Counted from the stretch's first letter, positions 8,098 to 17,800 are shown. The stretch: DNA of 57,210 nucleotides from Alphaproteobacteria bacterium (GCA_022827685.1 JAJEIH010000059.1:1-57210); one strand, 5' to 3'. Program-made: numbers and translations. The notes: generated by a model from the letters alone, not told the origin.

Positions 8098-8928
8098 TCA
8101 TGACGCCTCGCCGGGGACCCGGTCGAAGGTCCAGGTGGCGATCTCCTCGGTGTCGATGCGCGCGAGGGTGAGGCGGCGCATGCCGCGGCGGTGGATGCCG
8201 GTGTCGATGTCGAGCACGTTCCAGTGCCGGACCGGCTCGCTCACGGGGGTGTGGCCGGTCAGGACGGCGCGCACGCCCGCCACCGGCCCGGCGGTCCCCG
8301 GCCGGCGGCTGCGGTGACGGACGCGGCTCCAGAGCGCGCGGCTGCGCGTGCGGCGCCCGGCGGGCCCGTCCTGGCGGAGCGCCTCCTCCAGCGCCTCCCA
8401 GGAGGGATGGACCGGGCAGGCATGCACCAGGCCCACAGGCCCGTGCGGGGTCTCGATGCGGGCCGCGAAGGGCAGCCCCGCCAGCGCCGCCGCCCATGCC
8501 TGCGCATCGCCTGTCCCTCCGGATCGGGGGTCGTCCGGGTCTCCCTCCTCCCACCAGTCTCCGCCGTTGAGATGCCAGAGGTTCCAGTCGGGCGGCCAGA
8601 GCGGCCGGTAGGCCGCCGAGACATGCGGGCCGAGCGCATCGAGCATCAGCTGCTCGTGGTCGCCGCGGACGACAAGGTCGAACCGCGCTTTGGGGTCGAG
8701 GCCCTCGATCCAGGCCTTCGCCTGGAAGCAGTCGGGGCCGCGGTCGACCAGGTCGCCGAGCGAGAACAGCCGGTCGCCCGCGCCGACCTCCAGTTCGGCC
8801 AGCGCATGGCGCAGGGTGGCGAAATGGCCGTGCACGTCGCCGACCACAAGGTCGCGGCCCCTGCCGGGGTTGGGCCCGAGCCGGACGGCCGGCGGCGCCT
8901 CCGGCAGGGTGAAATCGCTGTCGGTCAT
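8098..8928 (-). CDS. PPP-family metallophosphatase
   Basis: A 276-residue protein with the calcineurin-like phosphoesterase motifs in order: VVGDVHGHF (GDxHG), FSLGDLVDRGPD (GDxxDRG), VVRGDHEQLML (normally GNHE), LVHACP, and TGHTPV (GHTP). These are the metal-binding and catalytic elements of bacterial PPP phosphatases such as PrpA and the ApaH relatives, which act on phosphoproteins or dinucleoside polyphosphates. The Asn of GNHE is Asp here, an unusual change at a metal ligand. In this setting a nucleotide or protein-phosphate regulatory role is possible. It is co-directional with, and close to, its neighbours (27 bases from the upstream gene). Confidence 0.85.
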   Translation of the reverse strand: MTDSDFTLPEAPPAVRLGPNPGRGRDLVVGDVHGHFATLRHALAELEVGAGDRLFSLGDLVDRGPDCFQAKAWIEGLDPKARFDLVVRGDHEQLMLDALGPHVSAAYRPLWPPDWNLWHLNGGDWWEEGDPDDPRSGGTGDAQAWAAALAGLPFAARIETPHGPVGLVHACPVHPSWEALEEALRQDGPAGRRTRSRALWSRVRHRSRRPGTAGPVAGVRAVLTGHTPVSEPVRHWNVLDIDTGIHRRGMRRLTLARIDTEEIATWTFDRVPGEAS

Positions 8929-8955
8929 GGTCTCCTCACAGTTCGACGGTCAGCT

Positions 8956-9903
8956 TCACCTGCCGGCGGGACGCAGCATGTCGCGGAGGACCTTGTCGGC
9001 GGAGGGGATGACGCCCGCCTTCTCCAGCCCGCCCAGCAGCCCGGCCGTGGACAGCAGGTGCAGGTTCGACGGCGCTCCGAACAGGCGCAGGCCCCGGATG
9101 CGGTCGCAGAGGACCAGGAACGGGTCTCCGGAGCGCAGGTAACGGTCGATGCCGCCGCCCGCGGTCAGGAAGTCCGCCAGCGCCACGTCGGCGGCATTGG
9201 TCCTCGGAGGCTTGCCGGCCAGCCGCCGCCTCTCCGCAACCTCGTCGGCCCAGGTCTTCTCGACCGCGAAGGGCGGGCTGTGCGCTTCGATGAACGCCCC
9301 GATCTCCGCATCCTGCGCAACGGCATCCAGAACGCCGTCCAGGACGAGGACCTGCATACCCAGGCCGGGAAGCAGGTCGAGCCGCCCGGCGGCCCGGAGG
9401 CTCCATAGCGGCGCTTCCCCGGCAACCAGCAGCGTGGCCCGGCCCATGCCGCCATCCCGGATGCGCAGGAAGAGGGCGGCTTCGGCCTCGATCCCGGCCT
9501 CCGGGGCCCGGGGCGGCGCCAGGCCGGCCGCGCCCAGGGCGGCCAGAAGTCCTGCATGGTCGCGGAGCCTGCCGGCGCGGATGGCCTCGCGCTGCGAGAG
9601 CAGGCCCCGGGCGAAGGCCTGGAGCGGGTCGCTCCACGGGCCGGGGGCGGTCTTGCCGCCATTCCCCCCGATCCGCGCGCGCGCCTCCATCATGCGCAGG
9701 ACCGGCATCGCCCCGGCAAGCTCCGCCCCGACCTGCTCCGGCGGCGGTTTCGGCGGCGCGATGCCGCGGTCGGCGAGCGCGTTCAGCAGCTGCGCATAGC
9801 TCGACAGGCGCAGCAGTTCCATCGCCTCCTCGCGGGATATCTCCCCGGCCGCGAAGGCCTCGATCATCTGCGCCGGGGTGAGCAGGGGCGCTGTCTCCGT
9901 CAT
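8956..9903 (-). CDS. PIN-like domain protein
   Basis: A 315-residue product. The start at 9903 follows directly after the tRNA; the frame is open further upstream only because the tRNA is read through. An N-terminal helix (TPAQMIEAFAAGEISREEAM) and a proline-rich linker precede a C-terminal segment resembling VapC/PIN-like proteins: EAPLWSLRAAGRLDLL, then VLVLDGVLDAVAQD, then GDPFLVLCDR, then HLLSTAGLLGGLEKAG. The first expected catalytic Asp of PIN domains appears to be replaced (GEAPL), so nuclease activity is doubtful. PIN enzymes often cleave tRNA, and the gene lies 17 bases downstream of a tRNA-Lys in the same orientation. Confidence 0.5.
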   Translation of the reverse strand: MTETAPLLTPAQMIEAFAAGEISREEAMELLRLSSYAQLLNALADRGIAPPKPPPEQVGAELAGAMPVLRMMEARARIGGNGGKTAPGPWSDPLQAFARGLLSQREAIRAGRLRDHAGLLAALGAAGLAPPRAPEAGIEAEAALFLRIRDGGMGRATLLVAGEAPLWSLRAAGRLDLLPGLGMQVLVLDGVLDAVAQDAEIGAFIEAHSPPFAVEKTWADEVAERRRLAGKPPRTNAADVALADFLTAGGGIDRYLRSGDPFLVLCDRIRGLRLFGAPSNLHLLSTAGLLGGLEKAGVIPSADKVLRDMLRPAGR

Positions 9904-9920
9904 GGGCAGGGCTCCATGGG

Positions 9921-9995
9921 TGGAGGGCCCGCCGGGACTCGAACCCGGAACCTGCGGCTTAAAAGACCGTCGCTCTGCCATTGAGCTACGGGCCC
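9921..9995 (-). tRNA. tRNA-Lys (anticodon TTT), CCA encoded
   Basis: A full cloverleaf folds: acceptor stem GGGCCCG/CGGGCCC, D stem GCTC/GAGC with a short seven-base loop, anticodon stem ACGGT/GCCGC (one A-C mismatch and one U-G wobble), loop CTTTTAA, T stem CCGGG/CCCGG with loop TTCGAGT, and a genomic CCA. The mature gene is 72 nt plus CCA. Oddities are the U discriminator base (Lys tRNAs normally have A or G), the mismatched anticodon stem, and a position inside an apparent accessory operon. It may be a specialised or decoy tRNA. Confidence 0.85.
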
Positions 9996-10117
9996 TGCGG
10001 TTTCTTCTTTCAGGATGCGGGGGACGGCCATGAGGCCGCGCGCCGCCTCGTCGAGCGCCGGCGCCGCCCGTGCGGCGGCGCGCAGCGCCTCCGGAATGCC
10101 GCTCTCCGCCATCGGGC

Positions 10118-10321
10118 CTACAGCCATCCGCCGAAGCCGAGCAGCAGCGACATGCCGTGGGCCCAGCCGAGCGGCGGGATGGCCAGCCCGGCGACCAGAA
10201 GGGCCAGGGACTGCCAGCCCTCCGCGGCCTTCTCGATGCACCACAGCACATGCCAGCCGAGCGGGACGAGGCCCGCGACGGCCAGAACCAGCGCGGCTGC
10301 GAGGAACGCGAGCATTTTCAT
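10118..10321 (-). CDS. Small membrane protein
   Basis: A 67-residue, strongly hydrophobic protein. It has a first membrane segment at about 2-28 (MLAFLAAALVLAVAGLVPLG), a short charged turn (CIEKAAEG), and a second hydrophobic segment at about 38-66. It starts 28 bases after the AAA+ ATPase gene on the same strand, so it is probably cotranscribed and may anchor the system at the membrane or act as an effector. I recognise no family. The ORF is short, but its hydrophobic pattern and spacing make it credible. Confidence 0.55.
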   Translation of the reverse strand: MKMLAFLAAALVLAVAGLVPLGWHVLWCIEKAAEGWQSLALLVAGLAIPPLGWAHGMSLLLGFGGWL

Positions 10322-10349
10322 GATGTCAGTCTCCTTTCGGGGGTGGGGT

Positions 10350-11501
10350 TCAGTGCAGGATCGGGAGCGCGGCGAGTTCCTCGGCGCGCTCCAGCATGCG
10401 GTTGATGTCGCGCAGCGAGAGGCGGCGCGGCAGCCGGTCGGCGGCCTGCCCGACCGCCTCCACGATGGCGTCGACCGCCGGGTCCGGCAGCGCCATCGCC
10501 CGGCCCCGGACCCGGGCGAAGCCCTGCAGCTGCTCCAGCGTCACGTCCGGGATCGGCAGCACCCGGGCGCGGCTCAGCACCGGCTCCGGCACGGTCCTGA
10601 GCGTGTTGGCCAGCATGACCCAGCTCAGGTGGCGCATGTCGACCTTCACCTTGAAGTAGGGGCAGTGCCAGTCCTGCGCGCTCTCGGGCTCCAGAAGGCC
10701 CAGCAGCGCCGGCAGGAAGGCCGCCGACGCCCCGCTCGACGACACCGGGCTGCTGGCCTTGCAAATTTCATCGACTATGACGACCGGGTTGGCGATGCGG
10801 TCGGCGATCATGGTCCCCAGCGGGCGGCCGGGCTGGGCGGTCGCCCAGCCCTTCTCGGTACCGGTCAGGGAGAAGCTGGCGAGGCCCTGCGAGGCATCGA
10901 TGACGGTGGAGGCGACGGCGAGCTGCCCGGCGAGGCGCCGGGCCCAGGCGGTCTTGCCGACGCCGGGCGGGCCGGTCAGGACCAGCGGCCCGACGCGCAC
11001 CGGCTCGCTGAGGCGCGCGCTGCGCCGCAGCGCATGCCAGGCCGCCTCCGTCGCCGGGGCCATCCAGGGCATCTCCTCATGCAGCACCGCGGCGATCTCG
11101 TCCGCCCGGTGCTCCGTAGGCATCACGGCGGCCGGGACCTCGCCCAGCAGGGGCTTCAGCTGCTCCCGCTCGGGCTCCTTGAGATGATCCAGGCCGTTGG
11201 CCTTGCGCCGGCGCTCCGCCAGGGCCTCCGCCCGGCGCTTGATGCGGAGATGGTCCCTGTCGGGAAGCGACCCGAACCGGCGCATGCGGGCCTTGCTCCG
11301 CAGTCTCCGGAAGTCCTCCCACTCGAACGGCAGCGCCGGGCCCGGCGCGAACATCTGCTCGCGCTTGCGCAGTTCGCTGAACCAGGCCAGCAGCAGGCGC
11401 CGCTCGCGCAGGTCCGTAAGGAACGCCCGAAGGCGCTTGTCGATCGCGGCGCTGTCGATGTCGTATTGGGGAAGGTCGATCACTCTCACGGCATGCGTCA
11501 T
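10350..11501 (-). CDS. AAA+ ATPase (Lon/ClpX-like module)
   Basis: A 383-residue product. Walker A is GPPGVGKT (177-184), Walker B VVIVDEI (240-246), then a sensor-1-like VMLANTL, a candidate arginine finger in SRARV, and a C-terminal lid helix (RRLSLRDINRMLERAEEL). The N-terminal 150 residues are charged and helical and contain no protease domain. The AAA+ core resembles that of Lon-type proteins. It is the first gene of the leftward group that includes the membrane protein, tRNA-Lys, PIN-like, phosphatase and ATPase/protease-like genes. It probably supplies the ATP-driven remodelling step of that system; this role is inferred from context only. Confidence 0.8.
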   Translation of the reverse strand: MTHAVRVIDLPQYDIDSAAIDKRLRAFLTDLRERRLLLAWFSELRKREQMFAPGPALPFEWEDFRRLRSKARMRRFGSLPDRDHLRIKRRAEALAERRRKANGLDHLKEPEREQLKPLLGEVPAAVMPTEHRADEIAAVLHEEMPWMAPATEAAWHALRRSARLSEPVRVGPLVLTGPPGVGKTAWARRLAGQLAVASTVIDASQGLASFSLTGTEKGWATAQPGRPLGTMIADRIANPVVIVDEICKASSPVSSSGASAAFLPALLGLLEPESAQDWHCPYFKVKVDMRHLSWVMLANTLRTVPEPVLSRARVLPIPDVTLEQLQGFARVRGRAMALPDPAVDAIVEAVGQAADRLPRRLSLRDINRMLERAEELAALPILH

Positions 11502-12907
11502 CGCAGGGCTTGCTCCGGATGCCCCGGATACCCGGAACAGGTCCGGGCAGTGTCCGGGGCGGGTCTTCGGAAAGGGGGGCGCCCGCGCCGGTGGCGCGCG
11601 GGGCGTCGGCCGTCATTGCCGCCTGCCCCCGGATCGGGGGGCGGCGCCGGGGGCTCAGGGAATCGGCGAACGCGCCCCGGGCGGGGCGGCGGCGCGGCCT
11701 TCTCCGGGCGCAATCACCGTCGGGCGCGGCCGGGAGGCGCGCGCCGGGCCGGAAGCGGCGAAGCCGGGCGGACTCCCGGCCCGGGCCGGTCTATGGGGAC
11801 GGTGGGATGGACTGACAGCCGGCGGTGACGCCGTGCTAAAGTCGTGAGCATCCATGCGATCTTTCTCCAGGGAAGATCCTGTGGTCAGGGCGGCGCAGGA
11901 AGGTGGCTCTTCCTGCGCTGTCCGTCCCTGTTATGTTCCCATTTCTTTCCGATTGCAACCCCTCAACCAGAAAAAAATATGAACATGGAGTGGAAATATC
12001 CCCGCGCCCTCTCCGGAAACCGTTCGGGGAAGGAGGACCGGCCGTTCCCGGCACCGGCGATCAGCAGAGGGAACGCCTGACGTCATGTTGCTTCGAAACG
12101 CTCGACCGCGATCTCGCGGGAGCGGAGCTGCCGGAAATCCTGGGCCATCTGCATCCCGGGCCGGCTTTCGGGGGTCGACCCGAGGGCTCTTGAAAGCCGG
12201 ATCGCCTTCTCCTTTCAACGAGCCGAACGGGCCGGCCATCGTCGAAAGGGAGGCAGCAGGGCGACGCCGAAGGCATGCGTCCTCGCGCAATTCGCGGAAA
12301 CGAGGCACGAACTCTCAACCGATTCTCCCCCGGCTTGGGGACGCGCGATCCGCGGCGGCGCCATACACTCCGGCCTCGCGTCATGCCGCCCGCGCATGAA
12401 TGTTCCGGCGACCGGCATTATCCATGCGGGTTCCGGGCCGCTAACAGGGAGGAGCGGAGAAGGAAGGACGCAGGGTCAGGGACCGCGTTTCCACCCGACA
12501 TCTGAAGCGTATCCCCCGCGGATGCGCCCCTGCAGGGACACGGAACCATCGGGAGATGTATGCACGAAGCCCGGACAGCCGGAAAACGGAACGCAATCCC
12601 GGCCGCGGGACCCACCGGCCCGCCCTCGTCCTCGGCCGGTCTCGCGGTCTGCTGCCGCGGGACCCCGGCCGCGGGTTGCGGGCGCCGGTCAGGGCCCCGA
12701 CAGAAGCGCCGCGCATGGACAGCCATGCGCAGCGTTCTCGTTTCCGGAGCACGGCGGGTGCCCCCATTCCCGGCCTGATATCAGCCTGTCGAGCGCGAAC
12801 AACGGCGATGGGGTGCCGGAGAGAGCGCCCGGGACCGAAAAAGCGCGGAACGGCAACCGTTTGCGCCGCCGCCGGAGCGGCGCAGGGCGGGATTTCGCCG
12901 GGTCGTT

Positions 12908-12939
12908 TTGCTCGCGATAGCTGTCGCTATCGCGAGCAA
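12908..12939. repeat. Lox-like palindrome, site A
   Basis: TTGCTCGCGATAGC, then TGTC, then its perfect reverse complement (14-4-14). Read as a recombinase site it is two 12-bp arms around the 8-bp spacer GCTGTCGC, close to the 13-8-13 layout of loxP. It lies 312 bases beyond the 3' end of the tyrosine recombinase gene. A partner palindrome with the spacer in the opposite orientation lies at 14275-14306. Confidence 0.7.
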
Positions 12940-13108
12940 CTATGTCAATCGGATTGTGCGTTTCGCAACCCGCTGCGCCCGCAACAGGGCGCGGCATCTT
13001 GCCCTGGACGGTTTCCAACCCGTTGAAATACAGTGTTTCTTCCGGGATCGGCCGGTCCCGACCGTGTCATGCAGGCAGGGCGCCGACCTGTGGCCCCATG
13101 CCGGGTTT

Positions 13109-13122
13109 TTGCTCGCGATAGC
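13109..13122. repeat. Half copy of the lox-like arm
   Basis: An exact copy of the 14-bp left arm of site A (TTGCTCGCGATAGC) without a mirrored right arm. It lies between site A and the recombinase stop codon. It may be a single recombinase-binding site or the scar of an earlier rearrangement. Confidence 0.6.
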
Positions 13123-13251
13123 ATTTTCCGGATCTGCGCCCATCCGGCGCTCGCAGCCCGGTTTTGGCTGCCGGTCCGCTGTCGCGGCCCGTTCCCGCCG
13201 CCGGGAAATCATAGCCCGGCGGCTGTAGCCCTGCATCCCCCTCGGGGCCGT

Positions 13252-14235
13252 TCAGCCCCGCCCCTGCACCCGGGCCAGTTGCGCCGCCCCGCTGCGCCGC
13301 ACCAGCAGGTGTTCTCCATAGCGGTTCACCATCGCGGTGGACTTCCACCGGCCCGCATGAAGGATCGACGGCAGCTCGATGCCGGCGGCCACCATGTCCT
13401 GGGCCGCCCCGACCCGGGCGCTGTGCCCTGACAGGCCCCCTGCGACCGTTTCCGGCAGGCCGGCCGCGCGCGCCATCGCCTTGAGGATGCGCGGCACCTG
13501 GCTGGGATGCAGCTGCTCGCCGATCCGCCCGCTCTTGGTGACCGAGCGGAACAGCAGTCCCTCCGCGATCCCGGCACGATCGAGCCACTCGCGCACCATA
13601 TGGACGGTGTCCGCACCGACCCACACGACTTCGCCCCTGCCCTCGCAATCGGTCTTGGAGCGGCGCACCAGCAGGCTGCCGTCGCCCCGCACTTCCTCAA
13701 GCAGGTCAGGGACTTGCAATGACACAAGCTCCGCCCGGCGCAGCATCGCGTCGTAGGCGACGGCAAGCAGGGCGCGGTTGCGGTCGTCGATCGGTCTGTC
13801 GCCGGCCGCCTCCAGCAGGCGCTGGCGCAGCGGCCATGTCAGCCCCGTCGCCTGGTCCTGGCGCCGGCCCTTCTTCCGGTGCATGCGCTTGAGCGCAAGC
13901 TGCACCGGCGGGCTCTTCACCGTTCTCTCCAGCCCGAGTGCCCGGTGGGCGATACCGATGCTGGTGACGTAGCGGCGCACCGTGGCCGGCGCCCGCTCCT
14001 CCGCCATGGCGTCGATGAAGGCGGCGACGGTCTCGGGCTTTGCCGGCAGCGCCCGTTCCCCGCGCTCGGCGCACCATTCGCCATAGATGGCGAGGTCCGA
14101 CTTCAGCGCCCGCTCGGTGTTGCTTGCGAACGCGCCGCTTGCCGCCCGGACGAACCGTCCGAGCCGCTCGGAGAGCGCGGGGTCCCGGTCTCCCGCCGGC
14201 TCCTCCGAAGCGTTGAACGGGGGTTCAAGGAACAT
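13252..14235 (-). CDS. Tyrosine recombinase (site-specific integrase)
   Basis: A 327-residue protein. A SAM-like core-binding domain spans about 20-120 (NTERALKSDLAIYGEW, RYVTSIGIAHRAL), followed by the catalytic domain with Arg I in YDAMLRRAEL (R166/R167), Lys in RRSKTD (K194), box II HSAR (H271, R274), W297 in HAGRWKST, and nucleophile Tyr306 in NRYGE. All catalytic positions are present, so the enzyme should be active. Length and style fit the Cre-like group of integrases that lack an arm-binding domain. The gene sits between inverted lox-like palindromes at 12908-12939 and 14275-14306, which are plausible targets. Confidence 0.92.
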   Translation of the reverse strand: MFLEPPFNASEEPAGDRDPALSERLGRFVRAASGAFASNTERALKSDLAIYGEWCAERGERALPAKPETVAAFIDAMAEERAPATVRRYVTSIGIAHRALGLERTVKSPPVQLALKRMHRKKGRRQDQATGLTWPLRQRLLEAAGDRPIDDRNRALLAVAYDAMLRRAELVSLQVPDLLEEVRGDGSLLVRRSKTDCEGRGEVVWVGADTVHMVREWLDRAGIAEGLLFRSVTKSGRIGEQLHPSQVPRILKAMARAAGLPETVAGGLSGHSARVGAAQDMVAAGIELPSILHAGRWKSTAMVNRYGEHLLVRRSGAAQLARVQGRG

Positions 14236-14274
14236 TCAGGGGCCTCCGGACCGATCGCACACAGGAGCCCCGGA

Positions 14275-14306
14275 TTACTCGCGATAGCGACAGTTATCGC
14301 GAGTAA
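14275..14306. repeat. Lox-like palindrome, site B
   Basis: TTACTCGCGATAGC, GACA, GTTATCGCGAGTAA: arms match 13 of 14, or perfectly as 12-bp arms around the spacer GCGACAGT. The spacer is the reverse complement of the site A spacer at 7 of 8 positions, so the two sites are in inverted orientation. It lies 40 bases upstream of the recombinase start, in the divergent region shared with the autotransporter. Confidence 0.7.
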
Positions 14307-14396
14307 AAGCGGAAGGTGGCGGCGCGTGGATCCGGCCCTGCTGAGTGGATTGGCAAGTGCTGTTCGGCTCGACGGCCATGCAAGGCTGGGGCGGGG

Positions 14397-14464
<68 letters not shown>

Positions 14465-14847
14465 CCGATGATGTGTGGCGCGGAGGACACATCGCCTCAA
14501 TGGGGTGGTCTCGCGCCGGCACGGTCATGAGCGGGCGCGGCGTGTCCTCTTCCGGGCTTCCCCCGGGCGCGCGGGCCGGTGACGGCGGAGCGGCGCGGGC
14601 TCTCCCCGCTCACCCCGCCCGGCCCACCACGGAAGGGCCGGACGGGCGCGGCATTCGCAATGCCTTCCAACGCCGGCGGACCGCCCTGCCGGGCGCCGAT
14701 ACCGGCATTCCCGGGTCCGGCCGCGCGGCCGGTCGCTTCCTTTCGTTCGGGCGCCGCGGCGCGCCCCGGCCCGGATGCCTGTCCTCCCCGGGGCGGCGGG
14801 GGCCGCCGGTGCCGGACGGGGCGGAGCAAATCGTTCGAGGAGTTGAA

Positions 14848-17800
14848 ATGATGCACTCATCGACAGTCGAGACACCGAACGGTTCCGGGAGCACGGCGAC
14901 GTCCGGGACGGGCACCTCCCGCCGCTATGCGGCCTTGCTCTTCCGTCCCGCGCACCTCGCCCGCCGGGCGGCCCGCCTGACCGGCCCTGTCTTTCCGTTC
15001 GCCGGCCGACGCGCCCTGCGCACGGGGCTGCGCTCTGTCCATGCGTGGGCGGCGGCGCTCGCCGCCGGCCTCGCACTCACCCTTGCGGCGATGCCGATGT
15101 CGGCGCAGGCGCAGACGCAGACCAGCGTCACCCTGGTGAGCAATCACGGCCAGTCATCCGCCTGGGCGAGTATCGATGATAAGGACTACCGAACGCAGTT
15201 CACCACCGGCAGCCACGCCGGCGGCTACCGGCTGACCGGCGTGACCGTCGAGTTGAACCAGATAACCTCCTCGACCGTCGCCTTCAATGTGGCTGTTGGC
15301 GGTTCGTCCCTAGCAGATACAGTACTGACCGCCCCGGCCTCGCTGGTCAACGGGAACAACACATTCACGGCCTCCGGGAACGGCATCGACCTCGCCGCGA
15401 ACACGACCTATTACGTGTGGCTCGAGGTGACCGCCCAGGGGAACGGTAATGGCTTCATAAACCGCACGACTTCCGATGACGAAGACTCCGTCGTGGCGGC
15501 GGGCTGGAGCATCACGAATGACGGCGAATGGCGTGATTGGAACCTCGCCGACTGGAGTTCGACATCGTCTCTTCTGAAGTTCGCCATCAAGGGCTACGCG
15601 AAGGGCCAGAGCGCGCCCGTGGCACCGGCGGCCCCGACGGTGAGCGCGGTGCCGCTTCAGCCCGACCGCCTGGCGGTGCGCTGGACGGCGCCGGCCACGA
15701 CGGGGATCATCGACTACGACGTGCGCTACTACAAGGGCAGCGCCGACCCGGCGAACGAGGCGGACTGGATCGAGGCCGGCGAGACGGGCGGCCACGACCA
15801 CGCGGGCACGCTGACCCAGGCGACGATCACCGGCCTCGACCCGGTCTCCACCTACCGCGTGCAGGTGCGCGCCACCAATGCCGGGGGCATAAGTGCGTGG
15901 TCCGCCTCGGGCAGCGGACGGACGGAGGCGCCGGTCGGCGCGTGGGGCTCGTCGATGCAGGAGCTGGTGGGGAACACCGGGAAGGCGGTGGGCGGAAACC
16001 GTCCCCTTGCCAGTTTTGACGTGGCGCAGGGCTTCCGCTCGGCCGGTCACGGTCTCGGCTACACCGTCACCGACGTCGACGTGCTGTTCGGCACGGCCCC
16101 CGACGCCGGCGTGCGGGTCACGCTGGCGACCGGGTTGTCGTCGTCGAGCGCCGGGACCACGCTCGCCACGCTGCGCAATCCGGCGGCGCTCACCGCCGGC
16201 GTCAACACCTTCACCGCGCCCGCGGGCACCACCCTGGACGCCAATACGACCTACCACGTGGTCGTCGAAGGCGCGGCGGGCAGCCTGTCCTGGACGACAT
16301 CCAACGCCGAGGCCGGTTTGCTGGGCTGGCGTATAAACAACAGCGTCCACACCCGAGTCGCGTCCTCGACGGGAGGGTGGACGGGCAGTGGCGTGGCGTC
16401 GCTGATCCGCGTCAACGGCAGGGAGAACGTCGGCGATCCGCCCGGCGCGCCGGCGGCACCGACGGTGACCGCGGTGACCGGATCCACCGGCGTGACGGTA
16501 GGCTGGTCCGCGCCGGCCCACACCGGCTCGGGGATCACCGACTACGACGTGCGCTACTACGAGGGCAGCGCCGACCCGGCGAACGAGGCGGACTGGGTCG
16601 AGGAGGACGAGACGACCGGCCTGCCGGACACGTTCACGGCGGACGCGTCGACCAGCCTGACCATCACCGGGCTGAAGGCGAGCACCGCCTACCGGGTGCA
16701 GGTGCGCGCCGAGAGCCACGGCGCCCCGGGCCCGTGGTCCCCCTCGTCCTCGGTCACCACGAACGCGGGGACGGGCACGAACAACGCGCCGACCCTCGCG
16801 AAGCTCGCCGCGGTGGCCGCGAACGGCTGCATCGCGGATACCGGGAACAATTCGCGGGGAGCGCTCACCGTGACCGGCGGGCGGCTGGTGGACGCGAAGC
16901 GCACGGTGCGGGGCGAGAACCGGAGCGTGACGGTGCGGGTGCGCCCGTCCCAGTCCGGGGCCCTGACGCTGGCGCTGGCGGCGCCGACGGACTGCTCGGC
17001 GGCGGACGCGGTCTGCGCGAGCGACGGCCGCAAGCTCTCGGCCGCGGTCTCGGCATCGGTGCCGGGTCCGGACACGCCGCAGGTCACAGTGCCGGTGCTG
17101 TCCGTTGCGGATGCGCGCGCCGACGAAGGCGGCAGCCTCGCCTTCGCGGTGACGCTGAGCGAGGCGGCGGCGGGCGACGTCACGGTGGACTACGCCACCA
17201 GCGACGGCACGGCCAATGCGGGCGCGGACTACACCGCGGCCTCGGGCACGCTCACCTTCGCGGCGGGCGAGACGGCGAAGACGGTGTCGGTGGCGCTGCT
17301 GCATGACGGGTCCGCCGAGAACGACGAGACCGTGACGCTGACACTCTCCAACCCCTCGGGCGCCACGATCGGCGACGGCGAGGCGATCGGCACGGTGGCG
17401 GACGTGGCGCCGCTCACGGCGTCGTTCCACGGCCTGCCGGAGGAGCATGACGGCAGGAAGCTGTTCGCCTTCGAGGTCCGGTTCTCCGAGGAGTTCCAGG
17501 GCCTGAGGCTGACGGCGTTCAAGGCCGGCGCGCTCCAGGTGACGGGCGGCCGGGTGATCGACGCGAAGCGCACGGTGCGGGGGCAGAACCGCAGCGTGAC
17601 GGTGAAGGTGCGGCCGTCCTCGACCGACGACATGACGATCACACTGCCGGCGGTAACGGACTGTGCGGCGGCGAGCGCGATCTGCACGCATGACGGCAGG
17701 AAGCTCTCCCGCACGGTGACGGCGACGGTGCGGGGGCCGGTCGCGGTCTCGGTGGCGGATGCCGAGGCGCAGGAGGGCGCGGACGCGGCGGTCTCCTTCG

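Larger units (their letters stand above)
11502..13251. other. 1.75-kb region without a convincing gene
   Basis: All six frames contain only Arg/Pro-rich open stretches with no good starts, family motifs or consistent codon usage, so I annotate none. The part near 11930-12010 is AT-rich and may carry the promoter of the leftward ATPase group. The right end carries a lox-like palindrome and a half copy of it (separate entries). The region could hold regulatory DNA, a decayed gene, or an RNA I cannot recognise. Confidence 0.5.

Noticed and set aside
9904-10251. N-terminal extension of the PIN-like protein to 10251.
   Set aside because: The extension translates through the tRNA-Lys gene and the small membrane protein gene; ATG 9903 after the tRNA is the realistic start.
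6348-11501. A prophage, because of the prohead-protease-like domain, tRNA and nearby integrase.
   Set aside because: There is no terminase, portal, capsid, tail, lysis or replication gene, and the protease domain is fused to an ATPase.
12085-13026. Several open frames of 70-170 codons between the ATPase group and the recombinase.
   Set aside because: They overlap one another in different frames, are Arg/Pro-rich and lack ribosome sites and motifs.
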